DNA of 64,000 nt, from assembly GCF_030409305.1 (NCBI RefSeq), contig NZ_JAUFPQ010000029.1, positions 21,046-85,045 on the forward strand, read 5' to 3'. The notes beneath the pieces were generated by a model. That model saw nothing but the letters and a program-made list of their open reading frames with translations, did not search any database and had not been told where the DNA came from. The DNA is from Halomonas maura. Its GTDB lineage: Bacteria; Pseudomonadota; Gammaproteobacteria; Pseudomonadales; Halomonadaceae. The translations under genes and the position numbers were made by a program. Within the stretch, counting starts at the first letter, position 1; every line of letters begins with the position of its first letter. Below are positions 8,804-17,279 of the stretch, piece after piece.

Positions 8804-9079
8804 TCATTCGCCGACCCGGCGACGGGCCAGCCACTGCCGCTTCGCCGCGGCGGAGAGACGCTTGACGGCGGCTTCCCGTCGCAGCGCCTCGCCACGCTCG
8901 CCGACGCGTTCGTGATATAGCAGAACCAGCGGCCCCTTGCCACGCAGGGCCTTGGCCCCGCGCCCGGTGCGATGTTCGTTCAGGCGTCGGGCGACATCGG
9001 TGGTGATGCCGGTATAGAGCGCGCCGCCGGCCGTCTCGATCACGTAGAGGTGCCAGTCCGCTGGCGCCGTCCCGGCCAT
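8804..9079 (-). CDS. GIY-YIG domain protein (YhbQ-like)
   Basis: A 91-residue single-domain member of the GIY-YIG superfamily. The first beta strand reads L-Y-V-I-E-T and the second L-Y-T-G-I-T-T-D-V-A-R-R-L-N-E-H, giving the two signature elements and the conserved Arg; a later A-L-R-R-E-A-A-V-K segment supplies the helix with Glu. Stand-alone members of this family lack a firmly assigned role; nuclease activity on nucleic acid is inferred. The ATG lies two nt after the rpe stop, so translation is probably coupled. Confidence 0.85.
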   Translation of the reverse strand: MAGTAPADWHLYVIETAGGALYTGITTDVARRLNEHRTGRGAKALRGKGPLVLLYHERVGERGEALRREAAVKRLSAAAKRQWLARRRVGE

Positions 9080-9081
9080 CC

Positions 9082-9780
9082 TCAGACCTCGGCCAGGGCC
9101 CGACGGAAGTCGCGGATGACGCCGTCGTAGCGGTGCGGGTCGGCGGTATTGCGCGCCTTGAACACCGCCGAGCCGGCCACGAAGGTGTCCGCCCCGGCCC
9201 GGGCGATCTCGGCGACGTTGTCGACCTTGACGCCACCATCGATCTCGAGGCGGATATCCCGGCCCGAGGCATCGATGCGGCGGCGCGCCTCGCGCAGCTT
9301 GTCCAGGGTCCCGGGAATGAACGACTGTCCCCCGAAGCCGGGGTTGACGCTCATCAGCAGCACCATGTCGACCTTGTCCATCACGTGGTCGAGGAAGGAC
9401 AGCGGCGTGGCCGGGTTGAACACCAGCCCCGCCTTGCAGCCGCCGTCGCGGATCAGCTGCAGGGAGCGGTCGATGTGCTCGGAGGCCTCGGGGTGAAAGG
9501 TGATGTAGGTGGCACCGGCCTGGATGAAGTCGCCGATCAGCCGATCCACCGGCCTGACCATCAGGTGGGCGTCGATGGGCGCGGTCACGCCATGCTTGCG
9601 CAGGGCCTCGCAGACCATCGGGCCGATGGTCAGGTTGGGGACATAGTGGTTGTCCATCACGTCGAAGTGGACGATATCTGCGCCGGAGGCGAGCACGTCG
9701 TCGACCTCCTCGCCGAGCCGGGCGAAGTCGGCGGAAAGGATCGAGGGGGCGATCTGGAAATCGGGGCGGGAATCGGTCAT
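9082..9780 (-). CDS. rpe: Ribulose-phosphate 3-epimerase
   Basis: Interconverts ribulose-5-P and xylulose-5-P in the pentose phosphate pathway. The 232-residue TIM barrel shows A-P-S-I-L-S-A-D-F near the start, H-F-D-V-M-D-N-H-Y-V-P-N (metal/substrate), V-N-P-G-F-G-G-Q-S-F-I and E-I-D-G-G-V. The ATG at 9780 gives the usual family N-terminus; upstream in-frame ATGs add unconserved sequence. It heads a unit with the GIY-YIG gene and possibly mscS. Confidence 0.96.
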   Translation of the reverse strand: MTDSRPDFQIAPSILSADFARLGEEVDDVLASGADIVHFDVMDNHYVPNLTIGPMVCEALRKHGVTAPIDAHLMVRPVDRLIGDFIQAGATYITFHPEASEHIDRSLQLIRDGGCKAGLVFNPATPLSFLDHVMDKVDMVLLMSVNPGFGGQSFIPGTLDKLREARRRIDASGRDIRLEIDGGVKVDNVAEIARAGADTFVAGSAVFKARNTADPHRYDGVIRDFRRALAEV

Positions 9781-9922
9781 GGCGACGATCGGTCCTGTGA
9801 GAGTCGATGGGCACGATGGGCGGCATTCTAACAGCATCCGGGGGCCCCTCGTGTGCCTTGCGGGATCACCGGCCGCGGTCGATAGTGATAGTCGTGTCCC
9901 CCATCCGCGACAAGGAGTTGTC

Positions 9923-11653
9923 ATGACGCCCTACCGTCTTTCCCGCCCCCTGGGCGCCGCCCTGCTCGCCGGCAGCCTGCTCTGCGCCCCGCCGCTGTTC
10001 GCCCAGCCGGCGATCCTCGAGGGCGAGCGCTTCCACCCCGAGCAAGGGTCCCGCGGCATGGTGGCCACCAGCCACTTCCTGGCCTCCCAGGTCGCCCGCG
10101 AGGTCCTCGCCGCGGGCGGCAACGCCGTGGATGCCGCGGTGACCGCCGGCTTCGCCCTGGCGGTCACCCAGCCCCGCTCGGGCAACATCGGCGGCGGCGG
10201 CTTCATGCTGATCTCCGACGAGGACAGCGACGAGGTCATCGCCATCGACTACCGGGAGACCGCCCCGGCCGCCGCCACCGAGACCATGTTCCAGGACGAG
10301 GACGGCAACGCCGTCTCCGAGTGGTCGCGTTACACCCATCGGGCGGCCGGGGTCCCCGGCACCGTGGCCGGCCTGTCCCTGGCCCTGGAGAAGTACGGCA
10401 CCCTGAGCCTGGCCGAGGCACTGGCCCCGGCGATCCGCCTGGCCGAGAACGGCTTCGCGGTCCCGCAGCGCTTCGTCGACGGCGTGAGCGAGGCCGGCGA
10501 GCGACTGACCCAGTGGGACTCGACCCGGGCGATGTTCTTCAAGGAGGACGGCAGCCCCTACGAGGTGGGGGACACCTTCCGTCAGCCGGACCTCGCGGCG
10601 ACCCTGCGACGGATCGCCGACCAGGGCCCACGGGAGTTCTACGAGGGCGAGACCGCCGAGTTGATCGCCGCCGAGATGGAGCGCCACGATGGCCTGATCA
10701 CCCTCGAGGACCTGGCCGGCTACCAGCCGGTGATCCGTGAACCGAGTCACGGCAACTACCGCGGCTACGACGTCTACGCCATGAGCCCGCCCTCCTCCGG
10801 CGGGGCCCATATCGTGCAGATGCTCAACATCCTCGAGGCCTATGACATCGGCCAGATGGGCTTCGGCTCGGCCAACACCATGCACGTGATGGCCGAGGCG
10901 ATGAAGCGTGCCTATGCCGACCGCTCGCAGTACCTGGGCGACACCGACTTCGTCGAGGTCCCTCTCGCGGGCATCACCTCCGAGGGCTATGCCGACGAGC
11001 TGCGCGAGCAGATCGCCATGGACCGGGCCACTCCGAGCGAGGCGATCGCGCCGGGCAAGCCGCTACCCTTTGAATCCAACGAGACCACCCACTTCTCCAT
11101 CGCCGACGACGACGGCCTGGCGGTCTCCAACACCTACACCATCAACTTCAGCTATGGCTCGGGCATCGCCGTCGACGGCGCCGGCTTCCTGCTCAACAAC
11201 GAGATGGACGACTTCTCCGCCAAGCCCGGGGTGCCCAATGCCTATGGGCTGATCGGCGGCGAGGCCAACAAGATCGAACCGGGCAAGCGCATGCTGTCAT
11301 CGATGACGCCGACCATCGTCAAGCGCGACGGGAAGAACTTCCTGATCACCGGCAGTCCCGGCGGCTCGCGGATCATCACCACCACCCTGCAGGTGCTGAT
11401 GAATGTGGTCGACCACGACATGAACATCCAGTCGGCGGTCAGTGCCCCGCGGATCCACCACCAGTGGCTGCCCGACGAGCTGCGCATCGAGGCCGGCTTC
11501 AGCCCCGACACCCAGGCGCTGCTGGAGGGCAAGGGCCACACCCTCAGCCAGGAGTCGGCGATGGGTGCCGCCCAGTCGATCGTGATCGAGGACGGCCACT
11601 TCTTCGGCGGGGCCGATCCGCGCCGCTCCACCTCCTCGGCCATGGGGCTCTAG
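9923..11653 (+). CDS. ggt: Gamma-glutamyltransferase, secreted
   Basis: A 576-residue Ntn-hydrolase precursor that cleaves or transfers the gamma-glutamyl group of glutathione. A signal peptide is obvious (hydrophobic core, then P-L-F-A-Q), so it should be periplasmic. Autoprocessing at Thr388, in N-E-T-T-H-F-S, would give large and small subunits. The G-S-P-G-G-S-R-I and N-N-E-M-D-D-F signatures of the small subunit are present. AAGGAG precedes the ATG. Divergent from rpe. Confidence 0.95.
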   Translation: MTPYRLSRPLGAALLAGSLLCAPPLFAQPAILEGERFHPEQGSRGMVATSHFLASQVAREVLAAGGNAVDAAVTAGFALAVTQPRSGNIGGGGFMLISDEDSDEVIAIDYRETAPAAATETMFQDEDGNAVSEWSRYTHRAAGVPGTVAGLSLALEKYGTLSLAEALAPAIRLAENGFAVPQRFVDGVSEAGERLTQWDSTRAMFFKEDGSPYEVGDTFRQPDLAATLRRIADQGPREFYEGETAELIAAEMERHDGLITLEDLAGYQPVIREPSHGNYRGYDVYAMSPPSSGGAHIVQMLNILEAYDIGQMGFGSANTMHVMAEAMKRAYADRSQYLGDTDFVEVPLAGITSEGYADELREQIAMDRATPSEAIAPGKPLPFESNETTHFSIADDDGLAVSNTYTINFSYGSGIAVDGAGFLLNNEMDDFSAKPGVPNAYGLIGGEANKIEPGKRMLSSMTPTIVKRDGKNFLITGSPGGSRIITTTLQVLMNVVDHDMNIQSAVSAPRIHHQWLPDELRIEAGFSPDTQALLEGKGHTLSQESAMGAAQSIVIEDGHFFGGADPRRSTSSAMGL

Positions 11654-11683
11654 CGGCCCCCACGCGCCGGTCGGATCAGGGCC

Positions 11684-12133
11684 TCAGCCGCGACCGCGGC
11701 AGCTCCGGCGGCGGGTCCAGACCATCAGGGTCTCGGGCTCGCCGCTGGCCGGATCCTCGGTTTCCAGGTAGGCATGGAACCCCAGCCGCCGGTAGAAGGA
11801 GACCGCGCGCACGTTGCGCGAGAAGACCCTCAGGGTGATGCGCTCGCTGAGCGCCATGACATGGGCCATCAGCGCCGAGCCATGCCCGTAGCCCTGGGCC
11901 TTGGGATCCACGAACAGCGCCTCGAGGTGCTCGCCGCGCATGGCCGCGAAGCCGACCGCCCGACCGCCGGCGTCGAGCACCTGAATCCGGCAGTCGGGCA
12001 GGCGCTGCCGGGTCATCTCCTCGGCACGGGCGGTCCACGCTTCCTCGTCCAGGAAGGGCTGGGCCAGGCGGGAGGCACGCCGCCAGATGTCGACGATGGC
12101 CGGCATATCCTCCGGTGTGGCGGGTCGGATCAT
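11684..12133 (-). CDS. GNAT-family N-acetyltransferase
   Basis: A 149-residue protein with the GNAT fold. The acetyl-CoA loop is in A-Q-G-Y-G-H-G-S-A-L (R/Q-x-x-G-x-G/A pattern), preceded by beta 4 (L-E-A-L-F-V-D-P) and followed by the F-Y-R-R-L-G-F motif. Best resemblance is to the YjaB-type group of small acetyltransferases; the substrate is unknown. It is convergent with ggt, with 30 nt between them. Confidence 0.85.
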   Translation of the reverse strand: MIRPATPEDMPAIVDIWRRASRLAQPFLDEEAWTARAEEMTRQRLPDCRIQVLDAGGRAVGFAAMRGEHLEALFVDPKAQGYGHGSALMAHVMALSERITLRVFSRNVRAVSFYRRLGFHAYLETEDPASGEPETLMVWTRRRSCRGRG

Positions 12134-12256
12134 GACGACTTTCCTGTGCTGATGCTTGCAGTGTATGCCGTCCTGCCCCGCTCGGCCTGCCCAATGCTGC
12201 AGGCCTGGGCCCGGGGACGATATACTCGAAGCTCACTTGTTTCAGGAGAATCGCCC

Positions 12257-12844
12257 ATGCGTCGCCGCGTATTGCTCGCTCCGATCATCCTGCTGGCGAG
12301 CGTTTGGCTCGCCGGCTGCTCCAGCCCCCACTATCTGCAGCCCGACCCCAAGCGCAGCGTCGCCGTGCCGGTCGCCGGCCAGGGCCAGGCCGTGACGGTG
12401 ACCGCCGTGGACAGCCGTGACGAGGGGGTGATCGGCACCCGCAGCGGCAGCGCCATGTCCACCGCGGTGATCATCGTCGACCCGGCGACCCTGGAGCCTC
12501 GCCTCCAGGCCGAAGCCGAGCGGGCCGTGCGGGAGATGGGCTTCTCCCCGACCCGGGAGGCCGCGCCGGACCGTCCCCGCCTGACCCTGACCCTGGACCA
12601 CCTGGGCTACGAGCGCGGCGACAGCCCGCCGCTGGTCGGCAGCGCCCGGCTGGAGGCCGTGCTGGTCGCCGAGGCCCACAACGACGGCACCACCTACACC
12701 GGCACCTACACCTCGCGACGCACCCAGCAATACGCGGTACGCCCGAACCAGGAGGCCAACCTCGAGATGATCCAGGGACTGCTCTCCGACGGCCTCGACC
12801 GGGCCTTCAAGGACCCCGAGCTGGGCCGACTGCTGGCCCGCTGA
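12257..12844 (+). CDS. YajG-like lipoprotein
   Basis: A 195-residue predicted lipoprotein. The signal peptide ends in the lipobox L-A-G-C, followed by S-S-P. The body matches the YajG family by its Y-L-Q-P-D-P-K start, the V-D-S-R-D segment and a T-S-R-R-T-Q-Q-Y-A motif in the C-terminal half. Function in this family is unknown; in enterobacteria yajG neighbours ampG. The start has AGGAGA upstream. Divergent from the GNAT gene. Confidence 0.85.
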   Translation: MRRRVLLAPIILLASVWLAGCSSPHYLQPDPKRSVAVPVAGQGQAVTVTAVDSRDEGVIGTRSGSAMSTAVIIVDPATLEPRLQAEAERAVREMGFSPTREAAPDRPRLTLTLDHLGYERGDSPPLVGSARLEAVLVAEAHNDGTTYTGTYTSRRTQQYAVRPNQEANLEMIQGLLSDGLDRAFKDPELGRLLAR

Positions 12845-12859
12845 GCGACCGCGCAGACA

Positions 12860-12887
12860 CCGAGGGCACCCCATGGGGCGCCCTCGG
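12860..12887 (+). terminator. Hairpin after the YajG-like gene
   Basis: An 8-bp stem (CCGAGGGC / GCCCTCGG) extends inward by a CCCC/GGGG pair after one mismatch. It lies 16 nt after the stop codon. There is no T-run, so terminator function is tentative. Confidence 0.5.
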
Positions 12888-12913
12888 CGTTGGTTCCCGA
12901 CGATACTGCGCCC

Positions 12914-13060
12914 CTAGCCATGCCTGAAAAGACGACGAGCGAAGGCAAGACAAGGCAAACATTAGTGAAAATGCGGAGTTTACAGTTAGTAAATGAGCAC
13001 TTTTGAGCTAATGTTTAACGCCGTATTGCCGAGCGCAGACACTTGTCAGACATTGCTTAG
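12914..13060. repeat. 147-bp palindromic MITE-like intergenic repeat
   Basis: The whole 147-bp block is one imperfect inverted repeat: the left end (CTAGCCATGCCTGA) pairs with the right end (TCAGACATTGCTTAG), and the arms stay complementary to a central TTTAC-AGTTA-GTAAA core. It is AT-richer than its surroundings. It resembles, from memory, short interspersed repeats found between genes in Halomonas and related gammaproteobacteria. It encodes nothing. Its right end supplies the stop codon of the tpm gene. Confidence 0.8.
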
Positions 13061-13695
13061 ACCTTGGGGCCGCGGCGGGTCAGACTCCAGACACTCTCCC
13101 GGAAGCCGCTGCCGGGCTCGGGCCGCCCATCCTCGAGGTGGCGAAGCGCGAAGTTCGGCGAGAGGAGCGCGTCCAGCTCCTCGGCATGGACGCTGTAGGG
13201 CGGCCCCCCCTCGTCGCCCGGCGCCCGGGTCAGGCTGATCAACAACCCCCGGGCCCCGGGGGGGAGCAGCTGGGCCAGGTGGAAGGCGTAGCGCTGGCGG
13301 GTCGCCTCGGGCAGGGCGATCAGCGCCGCCCGGTCATAGAAGGCCCCGATCTCCGCCGCCTGCTGGATATGGAAATGGAAGAAGTCCCCGCACCACAGCT
13401 CCACGCTGCCCTGGCGGCATACCGCGAAGCTGTCGTGGTGATACCGGGACACCTCGCCCACGCCCTCGGCCAGGAACTGCTCGATGGCCGGCTCGGCGAG
13501 CTCGATGCCCAGCACCGGATGGTCGTGGCTGGCCAGCCAGCGCATGTCGAGACTCTTGCCGCATAGCGGCACCAGTACCTTGGTGCCGGGCTGGATGCCC
13601 AGGCCAGGCCAGTGGCGCATCAGCGCGGGGTGCACCGCCTCCCGGTGGAAGCCGATGCGCCCTTCCCGCCAGCGCTGCAGCCATGGGTTGTCCAT
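13057..13695 (-). CDS. tpm: Thiopurine S-methyltransferase (bacterial TPMT)
   Basis: A 212-residue SAM-dependent methyltransferase. The N-terminus (W-L-Q-R-W-R-E-G-R-I-G-F-H) is the bacterial TPMT signature, and the SAM loop reads V-L-V-P-L-C-G-K-S-L-D-M-R-W-L-A. Bacterial members methylate thiopurines and also selenium and tellurium oxyanions, so a metalloid detoxification role is possible. The TAA stop falls inside the adjacent palindromic repeat, so the last residue may reflect insertion of that element. Confidence 0.92.
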   Translation of the reverse strand: MDNPWLQRWREGRIGFHREAVHPALMRHWPGLGIQPGTKVLVPLCGKSLDMRWLASHDHPVLGIELAEPAIEQFLAEGVGEVSRYHHDSFAVCRQGSVELWCGDFFHFHIQQAAEIGAFYDRAALIALPEATRQRYAFHLAQLLPPGARGLLISLTRAPGDEGGPPYSVHAEELDALLSPNFALRHLEDGRPEPGSGFRESVWSLTRRGPKV

Positions 13696-13707
13696 GGGCG
13701 GTGCCCC

Positions 13708-14343
13708 TCAGAACCAGCGGTCGCGCTTGCGACGCCGCCGCGGCAGGTGCGGCATGATCAGGCCCACCAGCAGGCCGGCACCGGCCACCCCGCCGCCATA
13801 CATGAAGTAGCGCATCAGCAGGTCCTCCTCCTGGGTATCCAGGCGGGCCTGGAGCTCGCGAAGGGTGGCGCGAGACCGCTCCGTTTCCCCTTCGAGCTCG
13901 TGGTTGCGCGCCTCGAGCTGGGCAATGCGCTGCTCCCGCACCTCCAGGGTCTCGGTCATCGAGGCCATGCGGCTCTCCCAGGTCTCGTTGATGCCCGACA
14001 GTTCCTCGGACAGCGCCTGGACCCGCGCCTCGAGCTCCGGCAGGCGCACCTGGGCGCTGGGGCTGTCCTGCAGCTCGCTGCTCGGCACCCAGACCACGTC
14101 GCCGCTCTCGCTGCGCACCCGGGTATAGTCGCCGTTGGTCTCGAGGACCTCCACCGGCGCGCCGGCGGTCAGGGTGCCGACGATCCGGTAGCCGTCGGTG
14201 GGACCGCTGCGCACATAGGTGGTGAGTTCATCGGAGACCCAGCGGGCGGCGTCCGTGGCCTCGTTCTGCTGGGCCTGCAGCGGCAGGGCCAGGGCCCCGA
14301 GTAACACGCCCACTGTCAGTGTCTTGCATCGTTGCATCGTCAT
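13708..14343 (-). CDS. SH3-domain envelope protein (TIGR04211/YgiM-like)
   Basis: A 211-residue protein with four parts in order: a signal peptide ending A-L-P-L-Q-A-Q; a bacterial SH3 domain (W-V-S-D-E-L-T-T-Y-V-R-S-G-P-T-D-G-Y to V-W-V-P-S-S-E-L); a charged coiled coil rich in Glu and Arg; and a C-terminal membrane helix (G-G-V-A-G-A-G-L-L-V-G-L-I) ending in Arg/Lys. This is the layout of YgiM-type proteins, whose role in the envelope is unsettled. The start at 14343 has GGAAG upstream. It lies 12 nt upstream of tpm on the same strand. Confidence 0.85.
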   Translation of the reverse strand: MTMQRCKTLTVGVLLGALALPLQAQQNEATDAARWVSDELTTYVRSGPTDGYRIVGTLTAGAPVEVLETNGDYTRVRSESGDVVWVPSSELQDSPSAQVRLPELEARVQALSEELSGINETWESRMASMTETLEVREQRIAQLEARNHELEGETERSRATLRELQARLDTQEEDLLMRYFMYGGGVAGAGLLVGLIMPHLPRRRRKRDRWF

Positions 14344-14750
14344 GCCATCTTCCTGGCTGTCCAAGGCTCTGTTTGCGCTGCTCTGCGGCAATGGCGGCGG
14401 CTGGCCGGCACCCCGTTGCGGCAACGCACCGCGATGAAAGCGGGCCTGCCGGTAGTCGTCCACAGCTTCTGTGGACAAGTGTCGGGAAAACCGCGGGAAA
14501 CCATCGGCCAGGGGGCATGGCTATTGCCGCCGCGACACTTCGGTCACTCGCTGACCAGGCGACCGCCCGTGCCCGGCCCCCGGGCGGCCCCAAGGGTACC
14601 ATAGTCGACCGTCGCCAGCGGACGACCCTGGCCCCTCCCGCCGGCGGTGCGTATAATCGATGCCCTCATCGGAAGGCCTGTCGGCCTCCTTCCTGCGAAC
14701 GTCCATCCACCGGTGTATCCCGTCGGGCCAAGACGCCACGACCTATTCTT
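14344..14750. other. 407-bp divergent intergenic region, SH3 gene / miaB
   Basis: No gene is supported here. It must hold the promoters of both divergent genes. The one clear structure is an 8-bp perfect inverted repeat with a 3-nt loop (GTCCACAG-CTT-CTGTGGAC) at 14458-14476, whose arms resemble DnaA-box halves. No good Shine-Dalgarno precedes miaB. Confidence 0.6.
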
Positions 14751-16094
14751 ATGGCGAAGAAACTCTTCATCAAGACGCACGGCTGCCAGATGAACGAGTA
14801 CGATTCCGCGCGCATGGCGGATCTGCTCGGCGAATCCCACCAGCTGGAGCTCACCGACGACGAGCGCGAAGCCGACGTCATCCTGCTCAACACCTGCTCG
14901 ATCCGCGAGAAGGCCCAGGAGAAGGTCTTCCACCAGCTGGGCCGCTGGAAGAAGCTCAAGGAGGCCAACCCCGAGCTGGTGATCGGCGTCGGCGGCTGCG
15001 TGGCCAGCCAGGAGGGCGAGGCGCTGCGCAAGCGCGCGCCCCATGTGGACATGGTGTTCGGTCCCCAGACCCTGCACCGGGTGCCGTCGATGCTCGACGC
15101 GCGCCAGGACGACCAGATCTCGGTGGTCGACGTCACCTTCCCCGAGGTCGAGAAGTTCGACCACCTGCCGCAGCCGAGCTCGGACGGCGCCACCGCCTTC
15201 GTTTCCATCATGGAGGGCTGCTCGAAGTACTGTACCTTCTGCGTGGTGCCCTATACCCGCGGCGAGGAGATCTCGCGGCCCTTCGAGGCGGTGATGGACG
15301 AGGTCATCCACCTGGCCGACCAGGGCGTTCGCGAGATCAACCTGCTGGGCCAGAACGTCAATGCCTACCGCGGCGAGAACCAGCTCGGCGACGAGATCGA
15401 CCTGGCCGAGCTGATCGCCTGCGTGGCCGCCGTGGAGGGCATCGACCGGATTCGCTTCACCACCTCGCACCCGGTGGAGTTCTCCGACAGCCTGATCGAG
15501 GCCTACGACGAGGTCCCGGAACTGGTCAGCCACCTGCACCTGCCGGTGCAGGCCGGCTCCGATCGCGTGCTTGCCGCCATGAAGCGCGGCCACAGCGTCG
15601 AGGAATACGTCGACAAGCTGGAGCGCATCCGCGAGCTGCGCCCCGACATCAGCTTCTCCTCGGACTTCATCATCGGCTTTCCCGGCGAGACCGAGGAGGA
15701 CTTCGCGGCGACCATGGAGCTGATCGGCCGCATCGGCTTCGACGTCTCGTTCAGCTTCATCTACTCGGCGCGCCCCGGGACCCCGGCGGCCAACCTGCCG
15801 GACGAGACCCCCGAGGCGGTCAAGAAGCAGCGCCTGGCGATCCTCCAGGAGCGCATCAACCAGCAGGCCATGCAGATCAGCCGGCGCATGGTGGGCAGCA
15901 CCCAGCGCATCCTGGTCACCGGCTTCTCGCCCAAGGACCCCGGTCAGCTGTCCGGGCGCACCGAGAACAACCGGGTGGTCAACTTCCGCGCGGCCAACCC
16001 CACCGAGCTGATCGGCTATTTCGTCGACGTGGAGATCACCGAGGCGCTGCCCAACTCGCTGCGCGGCGAACTGGCCTCCCCGCAACGCTTCTGA
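14751..16094 (+). CDS. miaB: tRNA-2-methylthio-N6-dimethylallyladenosine synthase
   Basis: A radical-SAM methylthiotransferase that adds the ms2 group at A37 of tRNAs reading UNN codons. At 447 residues it has the usual length. The N-terminal UPF0004 domain starts K-T-H-G-C-Q-M-N, with its cluster cysteines at Cys12, in N-T-C-S-I-R-E-K and in G-G-C-V-A. The radical-SAM motif C-S-K-Y-C-T-F-C has Cys157, 161 and 164. A TRAM domain closes the protein. It starts the miaB-ybeZ-ybeY-corC-lnt run. Confidence 0.97.
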   Translation: MAKKLFIKTHGCQMNEYDSARMADLLGESHQLELTDDEREADVILLNTCSIREKAQEKVFHQLGRWKKLKEANPELVIGVGGCVASQEGEALRKRAPHVDMVFGPQTLHRVPSMLDARQDDQISVVDVTFPEVEKFDHLPQPSSDGATAFVSIMEGCSKYCTFCVVPYTRGEEISRPFEAVMDEVIHLADQGVREINLLGQNVNAYRGENQLGDEIDLAELIACVAAVEGIDRIRFTTSHPVEFSDSLIEAYDEVPELVSHLHLPVQAGSDRVLAAMKRGHSVEEYVDKLERIRELRPDISFSSDFIIGFPGETEEDFAATMELIGRIGFDVSFSFIYSARPGTPAANLPDETPEAVKKQRLAILQERINQQAMQISRRMVGSTQRILVTGFSPKDPGQLSGRTENNRVVNFRAANPTELIGYFVDVEITEALPNSLRGELASPQRF

Positions 16095-16110
16095 GCGCTG
16101 CATCTTGCAT

Positions 16111-16132
16111 TGCCCCGGCGCCTGCCGGGGCA
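16111..16132 (+). terminator. Hairpin between miaB and ybeZ
   Basis: A perfect 9-bp stem (TGCCCCGGC / GCCGGGGCA) with a 4-nt loop, 16 nt after the miaB stop, is followed by GTAAG rather than a T-run. It may be a partial attenuator within the operon. Confidence 0.4.
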
Positions 16133-16175
16133 GTAAGCTGATCCCGACACCCATCAACGCACGGACCCGCCTGTC

Positions 16176-17279
16176 TTGAGCCAGCCATCCACTCCGGCCA
16201 ACCGCATCATCACGCTGAACCTCGAGCCCAACGACCCGCGCCGCCTGGCCAACCTGTGCGGCCAGCGCGACGAACACCTCAAGCTGATCGAGGCCCGGCT
16301 CGGCATCACCCTGCGCAATCGCGGCAATGCCTTCCAGTTGGCCGGTCCCGGCCACCGGGTCAAGGCCGCCGCCAACGTCGTCGAGCACCTGTACCGCGAA
16401 GCCGAGGCCAGCGACCTGACGCCGGATACCGTGCACCTGTTCCTCCAGGAGTCTGGCCTCCAGGCCCTGGAGGAGGACGAGGGCTCGGGCGACGACGACG
16501 AGGTCCTGTTGCGCACCCCCAAGATGCTGATCAAGCCTCGGGGGCTCAACCAGCAGAGCTACGTCTCGAGCATCCGCGCCCACGATATCAACTTCGGCAT
16601 CGGCCCGGCCGGCACCGGCAAGACCTACCTGGCCGTGGCCGCCGCGGTGGAGGCGCTCAACCAGCAGGAGGTGCGCCGCATCCTGCTGGTGCGCCCCGCG
16701 GTGGAGGCCGGCGAGAAGCTCGGCTTCCTGCCCGGCGACCTGGCCCAGAAGATCGACCCCTACCTGCGCCCGCTCTATGATGCGCTCTACGAGATGATCG
16801 GCTTCGAGCAGGTGGCCAAGCTGATCGAGCGCCAGGTGATCGAGATCGCGCCCCTGGCCTACATGCGCGGGCGCACCCTCAACAACGCCTTCATCATCCT
16901 CGACGAGAGCCAGAACACGACCCGCGAGCAGATGAAGATGTTCCTGACCCGCATCGGCTTCGGCTCGACGGCGGTGATCACCGGCGACATCACCCAGGTG
17001 GACCTGCCGCGGGGCCAGACTTCCGGCCTGATCCAGGTGCTCGACGTGCTCAAGGGCACCCCGGGGATCGGCGTCACCCACTTCGCCGCCAAGGACGTGG
17101 TGCGCCATCCGCTGGTCCAGCGCATCATCGAGGCCTACGACCTCTTCGAGGCCGAGCAGGAGGCCGAGGAACGCGCCCGGCGCGAGGCCCGGGAGCAGGA
17201 GCGCGAGGCCCTGCGTCAGGAAAGGCAGCTGGGCCAGGAACGCCGCGACCGCCAGAACGGTGGCGAGGAGAGTTCATGA
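16176..17279 (+). CDS. ybeZ: PhoH-like ATPase YbeZ
   Basis: A 367-residue PhoH-family NTPase, partner of YbeY in RNA metabolism and ribosome maturation. The Walker A motif is G-P-A-G-T-G-K-T-Y near residue 145 and the Walker B-like segment is F-I-I-L-D-E-S-Q-N. The C-terminus is a charged Arg/Glu-rich tail. The start is TTG at 16176, because no in-frame ATG exists before the middle of the domain. No strong Shine-Dalgarno is visible. The stop overlaps ybeY by 4 bp. Confidence 0.94.
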   Translation: MSQPSTPANRIITLNLEPNDPRRLANLCGQRDEHLKLIEARLGITLRNRGNAFQLAGPGHRVKAAANVVEHLYREAEASDLTPDTVHLFLQESGLQALEEDEGSGDDDEVLLRTPKMLIKPRGLNQQSYVSSIRAHDINFGIGPAGTGKTYLAVAAAVEALNQQEVRRILLVRPAVEAGEKLGFLPGDLAQKIDPYLRPLYDALYEMIGFEQVAKLIERQVIEIAPLAYMRGRTLNNAFIILDESQNTTREQMKMFLTRIGFGSTAVITGDITQVDLPRGQTSGLIQVLDVLKGTPGIGVTHFAAKDVVRHPLVQRIIEAYDLFEAEQEAEERARREAREQEREALRQERQLGQERRDRQNGGEESS

